Positions 1-9,686 are shown, counted from the stretch's first letter. The stretch: DNA of 53,514 nt from Rhodospirillales bacterium (GCA_028277795.1 JANQFP010000055.1:1-53514); one strand, 5' to 3'. Notes: generated by a model from the letters alone, not told the origin. Numbers and translations are program-made.

Positions 1-245
1 ATGGTGCCCATGCGACGGCCTTCCGAGGCCGTCCGGCCAGGCGCGCGGCGCGCCGTGATGCTGGAGCATCACAAGCGCCGCGCAACGCCGCCGGGGGGCT
101 CGGAAGGCCGCCCTGCGGGTCGCCTGTCCCGCGTCCGCGGGGCGTCGGGCACGCTGGACGATGGTCAGCCATCGCCTGCGCGCCCCCTCCTGCCGAGGAC
201 GCGGGACAGGCGATCGTATGGGGACCATATGTCTCATCCAGACCA
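1..245. other. Window edge, no gene supported; nested inverted repeats
   Basis: No convincing coding sequence is seen here. An open frame on the plus strand runs through it, but its translation is low-complexity Arg/Pro-rich and has no recognisable domain. The DNA is rich in dyads. A 17-bp perfect inverted repeat lies at 120-136 and 197-213 (tcgcctgtcccgcgtcc and its complement). A short hairpin of gtgatgct against agcatcac lies near 56-73. A looser pair, cggccttccgag against ctcggaaggccg, lies near 16-27 and 99-110. This could be the tail of a repeat element or of a structured 3' region continuing out of the window. Confidence 0.4.
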
Positions 246-1295
246 CTAGATCTTGATCCCCAAGGTGCGCCGGATGATCTCGAAGAACCCGCACATCTCC
301 GCCTCGAACTCGATTTCGGTGATGGTGTCCGAGTCGAGAAAACGTCTCAGCAGGAGAGGCGGCGTGGTCGCGTAGTTGAACCCCGGCTCGGTGGTGGTCG
401 CGGTGACCACGCCCATGTCCTCGAGCAGGGGGAGTTGCGCGCGGTCATAATCGCCGCTGGGGTAGCAGAAGTGCTCGAACGGCCCCGGCGCCATGGTCGC
501 CAGCGCCGACCGGTTGTCATGGATCTCCGGTTCGATCCCGCCATCTTCCGGCGTCGGAAAACGGTGCCGATGGGTGTGGAGCTGGATGTCGATACCGTGG
601 GCGGCCATGTCACCCACCTCATCGGCGGTGACAAAGCGAAACAGGCGGGCCTCCTCCGCGGAGTCGATATCGAAGTCCAGGATCGCCGCCAGCCGTCGCA
701 CCAGATCCTGGCGTCCCTCGTGGTCGAGTTCCGTGTGCCCATATTGGATGATGCGTTCGCAGGCGTCCGATTGCTCGGTCGGATGGGACAACCGGAAACA
801 ACCCGTGAGTGCCGGCGCGAGATGGGAAAGATCGATGGTGTGGTCCGGCCGCGCCCAAGCGAGGTAGCGGACGACCATGTTCAAGACCTGCGTCGGTTTC
901 TGGACGTAGTAGGTGGCGATGTAGAGGGTCGCCGGGAGGCCGAGGCCCCTCAATACGGGGTACATCTCCGCATAGGTGCCGTACCAGCCATCGTCGATGG
1001 TGATTGCCGTCGCCCCCGGACGCAGCGTTCCATTTCGTAAGGCTTCGACCGCTGTTGAGAGGGGCAAGACCGCGTAGCCCTTCTCGACGAGAAATTCCAT
1101 GCGACGCTGAAAGACGCTCGGGCGCATGAATGTTCCCGGACTGAACTCGTGCTCGTCGCCAAGAGAACAGCCATGGTAGCAAAGGACTCTAAGGGAGTTA
1201 TGCGTAATGGCCCTGCATATGGAAAAAATACCTATGTACTTCGCCGAATACAGTATCGCGAAAAGCACGGTCTTCTTGGTGTTGTAGAAATTCAT
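246..1295 (-). CDS. Polysaccharide deacetylase family protein (CE4/NodB-like)
   Basis: 349 aa. The NodB-type metal motifs are visible: TIDDGW at about residues 99-104 (catalytic and metal Asp) and HTHRH at 240-244 (metal His pair), followed by CYPSG near 277-281. The family removes N- or O-acetyl groups from glycans such as peptidoglycan, chitin-like or exopolysaccharide chains. The N-terminus (about 1-30) is hydrophobic and may be a membrane anchor, which suggests action at or outside the inner membrane. It is the last gene of a minus-strand run behind the ATP-grasp and sulfotransferase genes and probably belongs to the same extracellular-glycan locus. The first 150 bases of the gene are clearly more AT-rich than its body. 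The substrate cannot be deduced. Confidence 0.85.
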   Translation of the reverse strand: MNFYNTKKTVLFAILYSAKYIGIFSICRAITHNSLRVLCYHGCSLGDEHEFSPGTFMRPSVFQRRMEFLVEKGYAVLPLSTAVEALRNGTLRPGATAITIDDGWYGTYAEMYPVLRGLGLPATLYIATYYVQKPTQVLNMVVRYLAWARPDHTIDLSHLAPALTGCFRLSHPTEQSDACERIIQYGHTELDHEGRQDLVRRLAAILDFDIDSAEEARLFRFVTADEVGDMAAHGIDIQLHTHRHRFPTPEDGGIEPEIHDNRSALATMAPGPFEHFCYPSGDYDRAQLPLLEDMGVVTATTTEPGFNYATTPPLLLRRFLDSDTITEIEFEAEMCGFFEIIRRTLGIKI

Positions 1296-1511
1296 TTCTT
1301 ATTGAGAACCCGGTGCGCGTCTTGCCTGTGCCGCCACTCTTCAGATAGGCGGATGCGGCGGCTTCTGCCACGTCGAACTGCGTGATGGTAAGACGAGCTA
1401 GAGTTGCGGCGAACCCCTCGATTCACTGTCGTCACCAAGCGGTCTGACGAAATCACGTCCATCTCCAAGGTCCGTTGGTGGCGACACGGGATTGCTCGGC
1501 TGAAACCCGTA

Positions 1512-2321
1512 TTACGGCGCGACAAGCTCCATCAGGGAGTCCTGCATCGCACGGCAGGCCTCCGCCACGTGCGGGCTCAGGTGAGGAGGGGAGGTCTTGG
1601 AGATGGAGCGCGTGTGAATGCCCTCCGTCATGCGGTTGTCGCGCGGCAAGGAAAGCGCTTCGCACAGCTTGCCAAGTTGTTCCGCCGGGTCCCGGACCAA
1701 TTGCTCGTAGGATACGAAAACGCACCTGTCCCTGGGGAAATCCTCATTGAACACCAACTCGTTGCGCATCAACCAGGCAATTCCCTTGCAGTCGGCGTTG
1801 GACAGATCACGTCGGTACAGAACGCGCAAGCGCTCCATGGTGGACTCGCCGAGTCCGGCGCCGCGCCAAGTTTTGATCACACCGTCTCCGAGGATCTCAT
1901 CCACCTCCTCGCGGCTCTCGGGCCAACGTTTCAGTTGGCTGTTGATCACGTCTTCATAACGCCTGACGGGCCAGACGATCCGCATAGGCTGCCCGGTCGC
2001 CGCTTCGAAGACATGCCCGTATGTTCGGTAGTTCTGGATGTCCATGAGCGCCTTGAAGATCACCCGTCTGCCGTGCGCACGGCGGACGATGCGCACCAAC
2101 TGGCTTTCGGGGCGCAGGCAATAATTCTCAAATGCACGTTGGTCGAACTCATGAAAGACGGTCGTCAAGGGATGCCGGTCAAGCGCTCCCATCATCATGT
2201 TCGTGCCCGATCGTTGGCTGCCGGCCAACAGCACCACCGCCTTATTCGGTGTTCGGGCGAGAAGTTGCGCGGGAAGTTTGGCGATTTCGCGCCATCGCTG
2301 GACAACGGCCGCACGTCGCAT
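1512..2321 (-). CDS. Sulfotransferase family protein
   Basis: 269 aa. A 5'-phosphosulfate-binding loop, GSQRSGTN, is at residues 34-41, and a candidate 3'-phosphate site (RRYEDVINS, R120/R121 with S128) follows, the usual order for PAPS-dependent sulfotransferases. The C-terminal third carries FVSYEQLVRDP, typical of carbohydrate or lipid sulfotransferases. The expected role is transfer of sulfate from PAPS to a glycan or other small acceptor in the cytoplasm. It lies between an ATP-grasp protein and a polysaccharide deacetylase on the same strand with gaps of about 200 bp, consistent with a glycan-decoration cluster. The acceptor is unknown. Confidence 0.8.
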   Translation of the reverse strand: MRRAAVVQRWREIAKLPAQLLARTPNKAVVLLAGSQRSGTNMMMGALDRHPLTTVFHEFDQRAFENYCLRPESQLVRIVRRAHGRRVIFKALMDIQNYRTYGHVFEAATGQPMRIVWPVRRYEDVINSQLKRWPESREEVDEILGDGVIKTWRGAGLGESTMERLRVLYRRDLSNADCKGIAWLMRNELVFNEDFPRDRCVFVSYEQLVRDPAEQLGKLCEALSLPRDNRMTEGIHTRSISKTSPPHLSPHVAEACRAMQDSLMELVAP

Positions 2322-2518
2322 TGATTCGCTCTAGGCTGACGGAAGGTGCCACACCCTATAGGCCCGCGCGAGCCGATGGCAAGTGGCGCGAACCAGGGCT
2401 CCGGGCAACGCTCGACCCCGAGACCCAAGCCCGAATGTGCTGTCCCAAGTCGGGACCGTTGCGGTCTCGCCGGCTTTTCCGGGCGAGGCGGCGTCTTCGA
2501 CCGACCCGACGGTCACCA

Positions 2519-3805
2519 TCACCCGCGTGGGGCGCCGACGCCATGCGAAGAGGTTCGGAGGCGTCGCCGGGACGCGGTGAGAAGGTCGACAAGGAAGCGC
2601 TTCCATTCGATCCAATAAAGATGGCGATCCGCAGGGAAGAAAAGATCTGAACGGATTCCTAAATGCAGAAACAGCAGGAAGAATTCCATTAAAGAAATCA
2701 ACTTGCTTGCCCGAGAAACGCTATTGTCGCGCAGCTTGGACAGAACATGACTTGTCTCGCCAGGCGTCGTGTATCTGCAAACGACACCCTGAACTTGTTT
2801 CGGGGGGGGTTCCTGGGGCGCACCGAGGAACCGGTCGATCTGCAGTCGGGGCATGTCGACGCCTGAATAGAGGTCCAGGTGCAGGTAACCCCAATACCGC
2901 GCGTTCACTTCGATCAAGTGAAAATCGTCGGTCTCCGATTCCCAGAGGTACTCCATCATGGCCACCCCCTCCCAACCGAGATGGCGGAGCCGGGCCAAGG
3001 CATCTCGGCGCATGGCCTCGTTGGTCCACGACTGGCGAAGAGACATCATTCCGCCATGGTGGGGGAACGTATGAATGGCCAATACGCCGGATTCCGCAAC
3101 GATCTCGCCGTTGTGCAGGCAAACACTGATGGCCGCCTTCTGTCCCGGCGCCGCGCTTTGGACGAGCACCCGATCGTAACGCTCCAACAGATCGTTCACC
3201 TGTCCGCGGACATCCTCACCGGGCCCGAGCCGGTAGTTCCCGCCGTCCCGGGCGTCGAGGCCGTGGCAGGCATCGAGCTTCAGGAACAGCCAAGACCCGA
3301 GACGATAGAACTCTTCGTTCTCCGGCAACGGATCGCCGCGATGGATGACCAGGCTCGGTGGATGGTGCGCAGCCAATCCGAGTTCGGGGGGTGCGCCGAG
3401 GAAGGTCTCTGCGACCTCGGCCTTGCTGAATGCGCGATAGACGATGCCCGGATCCTGGGCCAACGGCAGGAGCGGCGCGAACTCCTCGAAGGCGTCCTCG
3501 ATGGCAAGGAGGAAACCCTCGCTGGGGACGATGACGCGGATGCCGTGATCACGGACGTAGGCTCTCAGCCATTCGCAGAACGCGGCGTCGCTGGCCCCGG
3601 GGCACACAACGGAGTTCCGACAAAACGCCGAACGAAAACCGAGAGAGTTCTTTGACCCGCAGCAGCCGTGAACGTCATAGCCCGCACGGCCCAACGAGCG
3701 AATGACGGCGATCTGGCCAAGAGCCTGCACGTCCGGCACGAGGATCGAGATCTCGCGCCGCCATTCGCCAACGTATCCGTTTGTGCCGGCTCGGTGTGGA
3801 ACCAT
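2519..3805 (-). CDS. ATP-grasp domain protein (carboxylate-amine ligase-like)
   Basis: 428 aa. The N-terminal third looks like the Rossmann-like preATP-grasp domain (ISILVPDVQALGQIAVIRSL). The middle has the ATP-binding FLKLDACHG segment and a conserved metal-binding end, FHLIEVNARYWG, in which E and N bind Mg-ATP. This is the layout of CarB/DdlB-like ligases that join a carboxylate to an amine or other nucleophile through an acyl phosphate. The C-terminus (about 350-428) contains a hydrophobic stretch, LMEFFLLFLHLGI, that may touch the membrane. The start at 3805 is the only ATG upstream of the fold, so the first 17 residues are uncertain. It is the first gene of the minus-strand run and is divergent from the transglycosylase. 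Substrates are unknown. Confidence 0.75.
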   Translation of the reverse strand: MVPHRAGTNGYVGEWRREISILVPDVQALGQIAVIRSLGRAGYDVHGCCGSKNSLGFRSAFCRNSVVCPGASDAAFCEWLRAYVRDHGIRVIVPSEGFLLAIEDAFEEFAPLLPLAQDPGIVYRAFSKAEVAETFLGAPPELGLAAHHPPSLVIHRGDPLPENEEFYRLGSWLFLKLDACHGLDARDGGNYRLGPGEDVRGQVNDLLERYDRVLVQSAAPGQKAAISVCLHNGEIVAESGVLAIHTFPHHGGMMSLRQSWTNEAMRRDALARLRHLGWEGVAMMEYLWESETDDFHLIEVNARYWGYLHLDLYSGVDMPRLQIDRFLGAPQEPPPKQVQGVVCRYTTPGETSHVLSKLRDNSVSRASKLISLMEFFLLFLHLGIRSDLFFPADRHLYWIEWKRFLVDLLTASRRRLRTSSHGVGAPRG

Positions 3806-4025
3806 GGTATCCGGTCCGAGTCCCTGAGCCCAGATGCGCCACCATGCCCAAAGTTGATATGGTGGCGGGGTGCGTCCGGGCCAAACGCAGATATCAGGAA
3901 AATGCGAATCGTCAAATCACGCCTCACCGAGAAGCGCCGTCGTTACTGCCGGGTCTGTTGCCCGGAGCCACGCATTCCCCTATAAGACTGATGGAAGGGG
4001 CGGCAGGGGTCAACTTTACTTGACG

Positions 4026-5873
4026 ATGCTTCGGCGACTGACGATCGGAATCGTGGCCGCCCTCGGCTGGGCGGCGGCCACGGTCGCTCAAGGGAGCGCC
4101 ACCACCGCGGCGGAAACCGCGGCGCTGCCCGCCGACGTGGTGGACGCCGCCGACGGTCTCGCATTGCCCCGGGTGCTGACGGAGGGGGACGTCGGGCTCT
4201 ACCGCCGCATCTTCGCCCTCCAGGAGGACGGCGACTGGAAGGCCGCCGACCGTCTGATCGCCACCCTCGGGGATCGGCTGCTTATGGGCCACGTCATGGC
4301 CCAGCGTTACCTGCACCCGACCAAGTACCGGTCCCGCTACAAGGAGCTGAAGGGGTGGATGGCGGAGTATGCCGACCATCCCGACGCCCGCCGCATCTAC
4401 AAGCTGGCGCTGCGCCGCAAGCCGCGCAACTGGCGCTCACCCAAGGCGCCCGAGCCGGTCTATGCGCCGCCGGCACGCCATGCCAGCCAGACGGTGTCGG
4501 ACAAGCTGCCGCGCAAGCGCCTCGGCCGCGAGGACCGGCGGCGGGTCGCCTCCTACAAACGGCAGATCCGCTGGAACCTGCGCAAGGGCTGGACCCTGGC
4601 CGCCAAGAGGCTGATCCGCAGCAAGGAGGTCCGCAAGCTGTTCCACCCGGCCGAGTTGGACTGGGCCAAAGCCCGCCTCGGCTTCGGCTACCTGGTGGAC
4701 GGGCGGGACGAATGGGCGCTGAAGTGGGCTGGCGAAGCGGCCGGGCGGTCCGGGAAATGGCTGCCCACGGCCCATTGGACGGCGGGGCTGGCGGCCTGGC
4801 GGCTGTCCCGCTTCGACGAGGCGGCCCGCCATTTCGAGGCGGCGGCGGACAACCCGCGCCTGTCGCCGTGGATGGACTCGGCGGCGGCGTTCTGGGCCGC
4901 CCGCAGCCATCTGGTCGGCGGCCGGCCGCAAGACGTCAGCGATTGGCTGGTCCGGGCCGCCGCCCATTCACGCACCTTCTACGGGCTGCTCGCCCGGCGC
5001 ATCCTTGGACTGTCCAGCACCTACCAGTGGTCGCCGCCGCCCGTGGAGCAGGGCGCCGTCACCGCCGTTGCCGCCACCGATCGCGGTCGCCGCGCCATCG
5101 CCCTCATTCGGGTGGGCCAGGACCGCCGCGCCGAGCGCGAGTTGCGGGCCCTGGCCGGCCGCGCCGATCCGGAGGTGGTGCGCGGCATCCTGGCCCTGGC
5201 CAGCGGCGCCGAAATGGCATCCCTGGCGGTCCGTCTCGACGAACGTTTGTTCCCCGACGGCGGGGGCTACGACTTTGCCGCCTACCCGGTGCCCAAGTGG
5301 ACGCCGGACAAGGGTTTTCGCGTCGACCGCGCCCTCATCTATGCGCTGATCCGCCAGGAATCGCGGTTCAACCCCAAGGCCAAGAGCAGGGCCGGGGCGC
5401 GCGGCCTGATGCAGATCATGCCGGGCACGGCCAGCTTCGTCGCCCGCGACCGCGGGTTCCGGCGGGGCGCCAAGCGGCGTACCCTCTTCGCGCCTAAGGT
5501 CAATCTGGAACTGGGGCAGACCTACATCGAGATCCTGCTCGCCGACGACCGGATCGACGGCGACCTGTTCCGGCTGGCCACCGCCTGGAACGGCGGTCCG
5601 GGCAACCTGGGCAAATGGCGCCGGCGCATGAAGGACGATAGCGATCCGCTGCTGTTCATCGAGTGCATTCCGTCGCGGGAAACCCGGGATTTCATCGAGC
5701 GGGTGCTGACCAACCTGTGGATCTACCGCGACCGCCTGGGACAGCCGACGCCGTCCCTGGACGCCCTTGCCGCGGGCCGGTGGCCGGTCTATACAGCCCT
5801 CGACGGACGCACTGTGGTGGTGGCGCAAAACCATGGCCAAGATCGAGGGCGAGCGGGCGTTTCTGCCCGTTAA
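4026..5873 (+). CDS. Soluble lytic murein transglycosylase (GH23, Slt-type)
   Basis: 615 aa from the ATG at 4026, chosen because a signal peptide ([21 protein letters not shown]) follows directly; upstream in-frame codons would precede it with a non-secretory stretch. The long alpha-helical repeat region (about 60-420) resembles the Slt70 U/L doughnut. The catalytic SLT domain follows, with E445 in [12 protein letters not shown], then [10 protein letters not shown] and TAWNGGPGN. It cleaves the MurNAc-GlcNAc bond in periplasmic peptidoglycan, leaving a 1,6-anhydro end. Its 3' end overlaps the moaB start by 41 bp, so the two are probably translated from one transcript. Confidence 0.9.
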   Translation: MLRRLTIGIVAALGWAAATVAQGSATTAAETAALPADVVDAADGLALPRVLTEGDVGLYRRIFALQEDGDWKAADRLIATLGDRLLMGHVMAQRYLHPTKYRSRYKELKGWMAEYADHPDARRIYKLALRRKPRNWRSPKAPEPVYAPPARHASQTVSDKLPRKRLGREDRRRVASYKRQIRWNLRKGWTLAAKRLIRSKEVRKLFHPAELDWAKARLGFGYLVDGRDEWALKWAGEAAGRSGKWLPTAHWTAGLAAWRLSRFDEAARHFEAAADNPRLSPWMDSAAAFWAARSHLVGGRPQDVSDWLVRAAAHSRTFYGLLARRILGLSSTYQWSPPPVEQGAVTAVAATDRGRRAIALIRVGQDRRAERELRALAGRADPEVVRGILALASGAEMASLAVRLDERLFPDGGGYDFAAYPVPKWTPDKGFRVDRALIYALIRQESRFNPKAKSRAGARGLMQIMPGTASFVARDRGFRRGAKRRTLFAPKVNLELGQTYIEILLADDRIDGDLFRLATAWNGGPGNLGKWRRRMKDDSDPLLFIECIPSRETRDFIERVLTNLWIYRDRLGQPTPSLDALAAGRWPVYTALDGRTVVVAQNHGQDRGRAGVSAR

Positions 5874-6369
5874 CATCGCGATCCTCACCGTCTCCGACAC
5901 GCGCACCCTGGACGACGACGCCTCCGGACGCACTCTGGTCGAGCGGATCGAAACGGCGGGCCACCGGGTAGCCGCCCGCGAGATCGTGCGCGACGACACG
6001 GACGCCCTGGTCGCCCAGCTTGAGGCCTGGATCGCCGATCCCCAGATCGACGCGGTGATCGCCACCGGAGGCACCGGGGTCACCGGCCGCGACGTAACGC
6101 CCGAGGCCTTCCACGCGGTCTACGAAAAGGAGATCCCCGGCTTCGGCGAGCTGTTCCGCATGATCAGCTACCAGAAGATCAGGACGTCGACCATCCAGTC
6201 CCGCGCCACCGCCGGCGTGGCCAACGGGACCTACCTGTTCGCTTTGCCGGGCTCGACGGGCGCCTGCAAGGATGCCTGGGACGAGATCCTGGTCCATCAA
6301 CTGGACGCCCGCTACAAGCCCTGCAACTTCGTCGAGCTGATGCCCCGGCTCAAGGAACACCTGGACTAA
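5833..6369 (+). CDS. moaB: Molybdenum cofactor biosynthesis protein B
   Basis: 178 aa from the ATG at 5833. The MoaB/MogA fold is shown by [16 protein letters not shown] near the start, then [17 protein letters not shown] and [16 protein letters not shown]. Members bind molybdopterin and adenylate it or assist in molybdenum insertion in the cytoplasm. The start lies inside the end of the transglycosylase gene in another frame. An upstream in-frame alternative would lengthen that overlap without adding conserved residues. No other moa or mob gene is in the window. It is convergent with the DUF302 gene, leaving only 22 bp between the stops and no clear terminator. Confidence 0.9.
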   Translation: MAKIEGERAFLPVNIAILTVSDTRTLDDDASGRTLVERIETAGHRVAAREIVRDDTDALVAQLEAWIADPQIDAVIATGGTGVTGRDVTPEAFHAVYEKEIPGFGELFRMISYQKIRTSTIQSRATAGVANGTYLFALPGSTGACKDAWDEILVHQLDARYKPCNFVELMPRLKEHLD

Positions 6370-6391
6370 GGAAACCGGGACGACGACGCCT

Positions 6392-6880
6392 TCAGTTCAG
6401 GTCCAGGGCCTCGCGGACGATGCCGTCGAGCAGGACCTCGATCTGCAGCAGGGCGCGGCGGGACTCCAGGGTGCCGACGACGACAATCGGCCGCCGGTAG
6501 CCCACGTGAACGGACGCCGGATCGCCGTGGAGCGTGTAGAGCACGATCACGTAGGGGCAGAAGATCAGGTTCGCGGGGTCGGCCTCGAACGCCTCGCGGG
6601 AGGCCTTGACCGAGCAGAACTGCAACAGCTCCGCCTTGTCGTAGACCCGCCGTGTCGCGCCCACGTCCTCTGCGGTGCGGTCCAGCATCTGGCCGATGTT
6701 GCCGTTGAAGTCGACCACGAAGCCCTGGCCGGTTATGGCGTCCAGCACGTCCTGTTTGACCTCGGCAAACGGGGCCTTGATCGTGTAGAGCTTGAAGTGT
6801 GGTGCCTCATCGGCCCCCGCGCTCGCCATTGCGCCCAGCACGATCAAGAAAAACGAAGCTAAACTAATTAGCCGTCTCAT
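6392..6880 (-). CDS. DUF302 family periplasmic protein
   Basis: 162 aa. A classical signal peptide covers about residues 1-23 (MRRLISLASFFLIVLGAMASAGA). The mature part has the DUF302 pattern of two beta-alpha-beta segments: FAEVKQDVLDAITGQGFVVDFNGNIGQML, then a later CPYVIVLYTL. The function of the family is unknown; small soluble periplasmic members often sit near redox or metal genes. The start is well placed, with a purine-rich aggaggtcaat just upstream. It is transcribed away from the MFS gene region and ends against moaB. Confidence 0.75.
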   Translation of the reverse strand: MRRLISLASFFLIVLGAMASAGADEAPHFKLYTIKAPFAEVKQDVLDAITGQGFVVDFNGNIGQMLDRTAEDVGATRRVYDKAELLQFCSVKASREAFEADPANLIFCPYVIVLYTLHGDPASVHVGYRRPIVVVGTLESRRALLQIEVLLDGIVREALDLN

Positions 6881-7058
6881 ATTGACCTCCTTTAGCCAAT
6901 TCCGAATTGCCAGTCGGTGCTCTCAGTTACCGCAGAAGATCGGAACAATATTACCATATGTCGTCCATTCGATGAACCGGCTCGCCCGATTGCGCTTGCC
7001 GCGGACGAATCTTGCGAGAGGGGGCCCGCCCATGACAAGGGTGGCCGGTGTCTCGCTC

Positions 7059-8225
7059 TCAATGGGACGGGCGACGGAGAAATGCGGCCAGCGCCACGGC
7101 AACGGCCGCCAGGGCCGCGGCCATGGCATAGCTGGCGGCAAATCCGCCCGTGTGGTCGGCGATCACGCCGGCGACCGCCGGGCCCATCATCTGGCCGATT
7201 CCGAAGACGAAGGTGACGAAACCGAACGCCGCCGCCGCCCGCTCGGCGCCCATGTAATCGCCCACAGCCGCCGCCATGATGGACGGGATGCTCCACGCGC
7301 AAATGCCGAACAGACCGATGGACAGGTAGAGCGCGGCATCGGGCAGCGGCGCCGCCACCAGCGCGTAGGCGCCCATCTGCAACGTGAACACGATCATCAT
7401 GGCCGCCTTGCGGCCGATGTGGTCCGACAGGGTACCGAACAGGGGTCCCGAGAACAGGCTCAGGAACCCGACCCAGGCCCAGAAATGGCCGGCCGAGACC
7501 TCGGCGAAGCCGCGTTCCTGGACCAGGGTGGTGACGATGAAGGTGGCGTAGATGGGGTAGGTGGCGCCGAACAGGAAATAGACGGCACCAAGGTGAACCA
7601 GGATGCCGGGACGCCGCGCCGGCTCCGGGGGCGCAGGCGAGGGCGCGGCCGCGTCCGCCGTCGCCGAACCGCCCCCTACCGGCGCCAGTGTCAGGTCCTC
7701 GGGGCGGTCGCGCAGCAGCCAGCCGGAGACCACCGCCCCCAGAAAGGCAACCAGTCCCAGGACGAGCCATCCGGTGCGCCAGCCGTCACCCGCGGCGTCC
7801 GCCGTGATGCCGGGAAGGACAAGCCCAGTGAACACGATGGCGAACCCGCTGCCGCTGACGATGAACCCGGCGGCGCGGCCGCGCCGGTGGCGCAGGAACC
7901 AATGGGAGACCAGGGCCATCACCGGCACGTTGGCGGCGCCGCTGCCGATACCGGTGAGCACGTACAGCACCAGGACCTCCGAGAAGCCGTCGGCGCGCCC
8001 GACCAGGATCATGGTGGCCGCCACCACACCCATGCCCGCGAAGATGGTTTGCCGGGCGCCGAAGCGGCGGGCCAGCCATCCGGCGATCAGCACCGCCGCC
8101 AGGTATCCGGCGAAGTTGCCGGTGCTGATGAACCCCATTTCGGCGTAGGTCAGGCCCAGGCCCTCGCCCATGTCCGGCAGCAGCATGCCCAGGGCGAAGC
8201 GCCCGAGCCCCAGCGACACGAACAC
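7059..8225 (-). CDS. Major facilitator superfamily transporter
   Basis: At least 388 aa with 11-12 hydrophobic segments in two halves separated by a Pro/Ala-rich loop (about 205-225). The inter-helix motif FGTLSDHIGRKAAM in the second half is typical of MFS. The protein probably exports or imports a small solute across the inner membrane; the substrate is unknown. The GTG at 8225 is the first standard start, but it cuts into the first helix. The frame stays open upstream to the stop of the preceding gene at 8304-8306 and encodes IPFHYGWVIVGAGTLA, a normal MFS N-terminus, with only a CTG (8283-8285) as a possible initiator. The gene appears coupled to the Rieske-fusion gene upstream. Confidence 0.85.
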   Translation of the reverse strand: MFVSLGLGRFALGMLLPDMGEGLGLTYAEMGFISTGNFAGYLAAVLIAGWLARRFGARQTIFAGMGVVAATMILVGRADGFSEVLVLYVLTGIGSGAANVPVMALVSHWFLRHRRGRAAGFIVSGSGFAIVFTGLVLPGITADAAGDGWRTGWLVLGLVAFLGAVVSGWLLRDRPEDLTLAPVGGGSATADAAAPSPAPPEPARRPGILVHLGAVYFLFGATYPIYATFIVTTLVQERGFAEVSAGHFWAWVGFLSLFSGPLFGTLSDHIGRKAAMMIVFTLQMGAYALVAAPLPDAALYLSIGLFGICAWSIPSIMAAAVGDYMGAERAAAAFGFVTFVFGIGQMMGPAVAGVIADHTGGFAASYAMAAALAAVAVALAAFLRRPSH

Positions 8226-8303
8226 CGCCAGGGTCCCGGCTCCGACGATGACCCAGCCGTAGTGGAAAGGGATCCGCGTGTGCAGCGCCCGCGCCCCGCC
8301 CGA

Positions 8304-8930
8304 TCACCAATAGGCGAGCAGGCGGCCGTTCTCGACCTTGGTCTCGAACTGGTTCAGCGGGCGATCGCCCTTCTCGACGCAGTCGCCGCTGTCCATGTCG
8401 AAAACCCAGTTGTGCTTGGGACAGGTGAGGCGGGTTCCCTCCAGGGCCAGGTCGGGGATGTTGGTGACCTGATGGGGACAGCGGCTGTCGTAGGCGCGGA
8501 GCTCGCCGTCAACCTGATGGAGGAACAGGCTGCGGCCGTCGCAGTCGACGCGCGCGGTGGTGCCGTTGGCGACCGCGTCGGCCTCGCTCACGTCGTGCCA
8601 GCGCGGCGTCTCGTCCAGCCGCTCCGGGCGGAATTCCGGGATGTCCATGTCCAGCAGGATCTCGACCGCCCAGACGATCTTGGCGAGACCGAGGACGGGA
8701 AAGGCCATGAGCAGGGCGTCGAGGATTTCGTTGGGTGTGCAGCCCTCGCGCAGGGCGCGGGTCAGGTACTGGCGGAACCCGTTTTCGGTCTGCACGGCCA
8801 CCTTGGTGATGACCGAGATCAGGTCGCGCGTCTTGTTGTCCAGGTGGTTGTCCGCCTCCTTGAGGAACTTGAAATAGGCCTTCATGGCGTCGGGACGCGC
8901 CTTGACCAGGTAGTTCAGTGCGTCGCTCAT
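8304..8930 (-). CDS. Carboxymuconolactone decarboxylase-like / Rieske [2Fe-2S] fusion protein
   Basis: 208 aa from the ATG at 8930, which has a good ribosome site (ggagaac) 9 bases upstream. Residues about 10-95 form an AhpD/CMD-type helical domain. It lacks the CxxC of the AhpD peroxidase, having only C64 in REGCTPNE. Residues about 125-205 are a Rieske domain with C151-P-H153 and C170-P-K-H173, the four cluster ligands. The Rieske half resembles soluble ferredoxin-type subunits of dioxygenases and nitrite reductases. The fusion suggests an electron-transfer or ligand-sensing role joined to a CMD-type enzyme; the reaction is not known. The MFS transporter begins immediately downstream. Confidence 0.8.
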   Translation of the reverse strand: MSDALNYLVKARPDAMKAYFKFLKEADNHLDNKTRDLISVITKVAVQTENGFRQYLTRALREGCTPNEILDALLMAFPVLGLAKIVWAVEILLDMDIPEFRPERLDETPRWHDVSEADAVANGTTARVDCDGRSLFLHQVDGELRAYDSRCPHQVTNIPDLALEGTRLTCPKHNWVFDMDSGDCVEKGDRPLNQFETKVENGRLLAYW

Positions 8931-9077
8931 GGTTCGTGTTCTCCGTTCATTGCCGGCCGTCTGGACGATGGCCGGGACCCGGTGTCGTTTTTCCCCCGGC
9001 GCGGCGGCGCCGCGCCGCGCGCAGCGTAACATAGGCCGGTGGTGGTGGGCAGGGCCTACCGGGGACCATGGTGGGGG

Positions 9078-9686
9078 TCACAGACGGCGGCGGGAAGCCC
9101 GCCAGCGACGCCAGGCGGCGCCGTCGTCGACGTCGTCGAGGGTCTCCAGCAGGGCGGCGGTGCGCCCCGGCGGCAGGTTGGCCAGCGTGTCGGCCAGCGC
9201 GTGCTCGGTGGACCAGCGCACGCCGCGGAACAGGTCGGGGATGGTCGGACGACGGCGCAGGCCCACCAACCAGTAGCCGCCATCGGAGGACGGACCGAAC
9301 ACCGCATCGTTGCCGCCCAGCGCCCGGAACCCGGCGGCCACATGGGCCGGCCGCAGGCCGGGCACGTCGGTGCCGACGATGACCGCCGGGCCGGGTGGCA
9401 GGCGGTGCATGACCCGGCCCATCCGGTCACCCAGGTCACCGCCGCCCTGGGGCATGACCCGGCACCCGCGCGTCCACGGCCGTCCCGGTCGCGCCTCGTG
9501 ATCGGGCGTGACCGCCACCCAGCATTGCCATCGCCCATCGCCGGCCAGCCGCCGGCGGGCGGCATCGACGGCGCGCCGGTAGAACGCCCATGCGGCCACC
9601 GACCCGATATCGGCGGCGAGCCGGGTCTTCACCCGGCCCAGGCGCGGAGCCCTGACGAAGACCACCAGGTGCCGGGCGGGTATCAC
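9078..9686 (-). CDS. TIGR04282-type glycosyltransferase (DUF2064)
   Basis: 202 aa. The nucleotide-transferase-like pattern FVRAPRLGRVKTRLA near the start, VIVGTDVPGL in the middle and GPSSDGGYWLVGL after it is the signature of the DUF2064/TIGR04282 family. Some members of that family are assigned to arsenosugar synthesis. It is 6 bp downstream of a GT2 glycosyltransferase of the partner family TIGR04283, so the two are surely co-transcribed. No arsenic methylation or radical-SAM arsenosugar gene lies nearby, so the arsenosugar label rests on family membership only. Cytoplasmic. Confidence 0.8.
   Translation of the reverse strand: MIPARHLVVFVRAPRLGRVKTRLAADIGSVAAWAFYRRAVDAARRRLAGDGRWQCWVAVTPDHEARPGRPWTRGCRVMPQGGGDLGDRMGRVMHRLPPGPAVIVGTDVPGLRPAHVAAGFRALGGNDAVFGPSSDGGYWLVGLRRRPTIPDLFRGVRWSTEHALADTLANLPPGRTAALLETLDDVDDGAAWRRWRASRRRL

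Noticed and set aside
6792..9029. Long 745-residue plus-strand frame opposite the MFS and Rieske genes
   Set aside because: Composition is His/Gln/Arg-rich with no domain, while the opposite strand has clear MFS and Rieske motifs. It is a GC-rich shadow.
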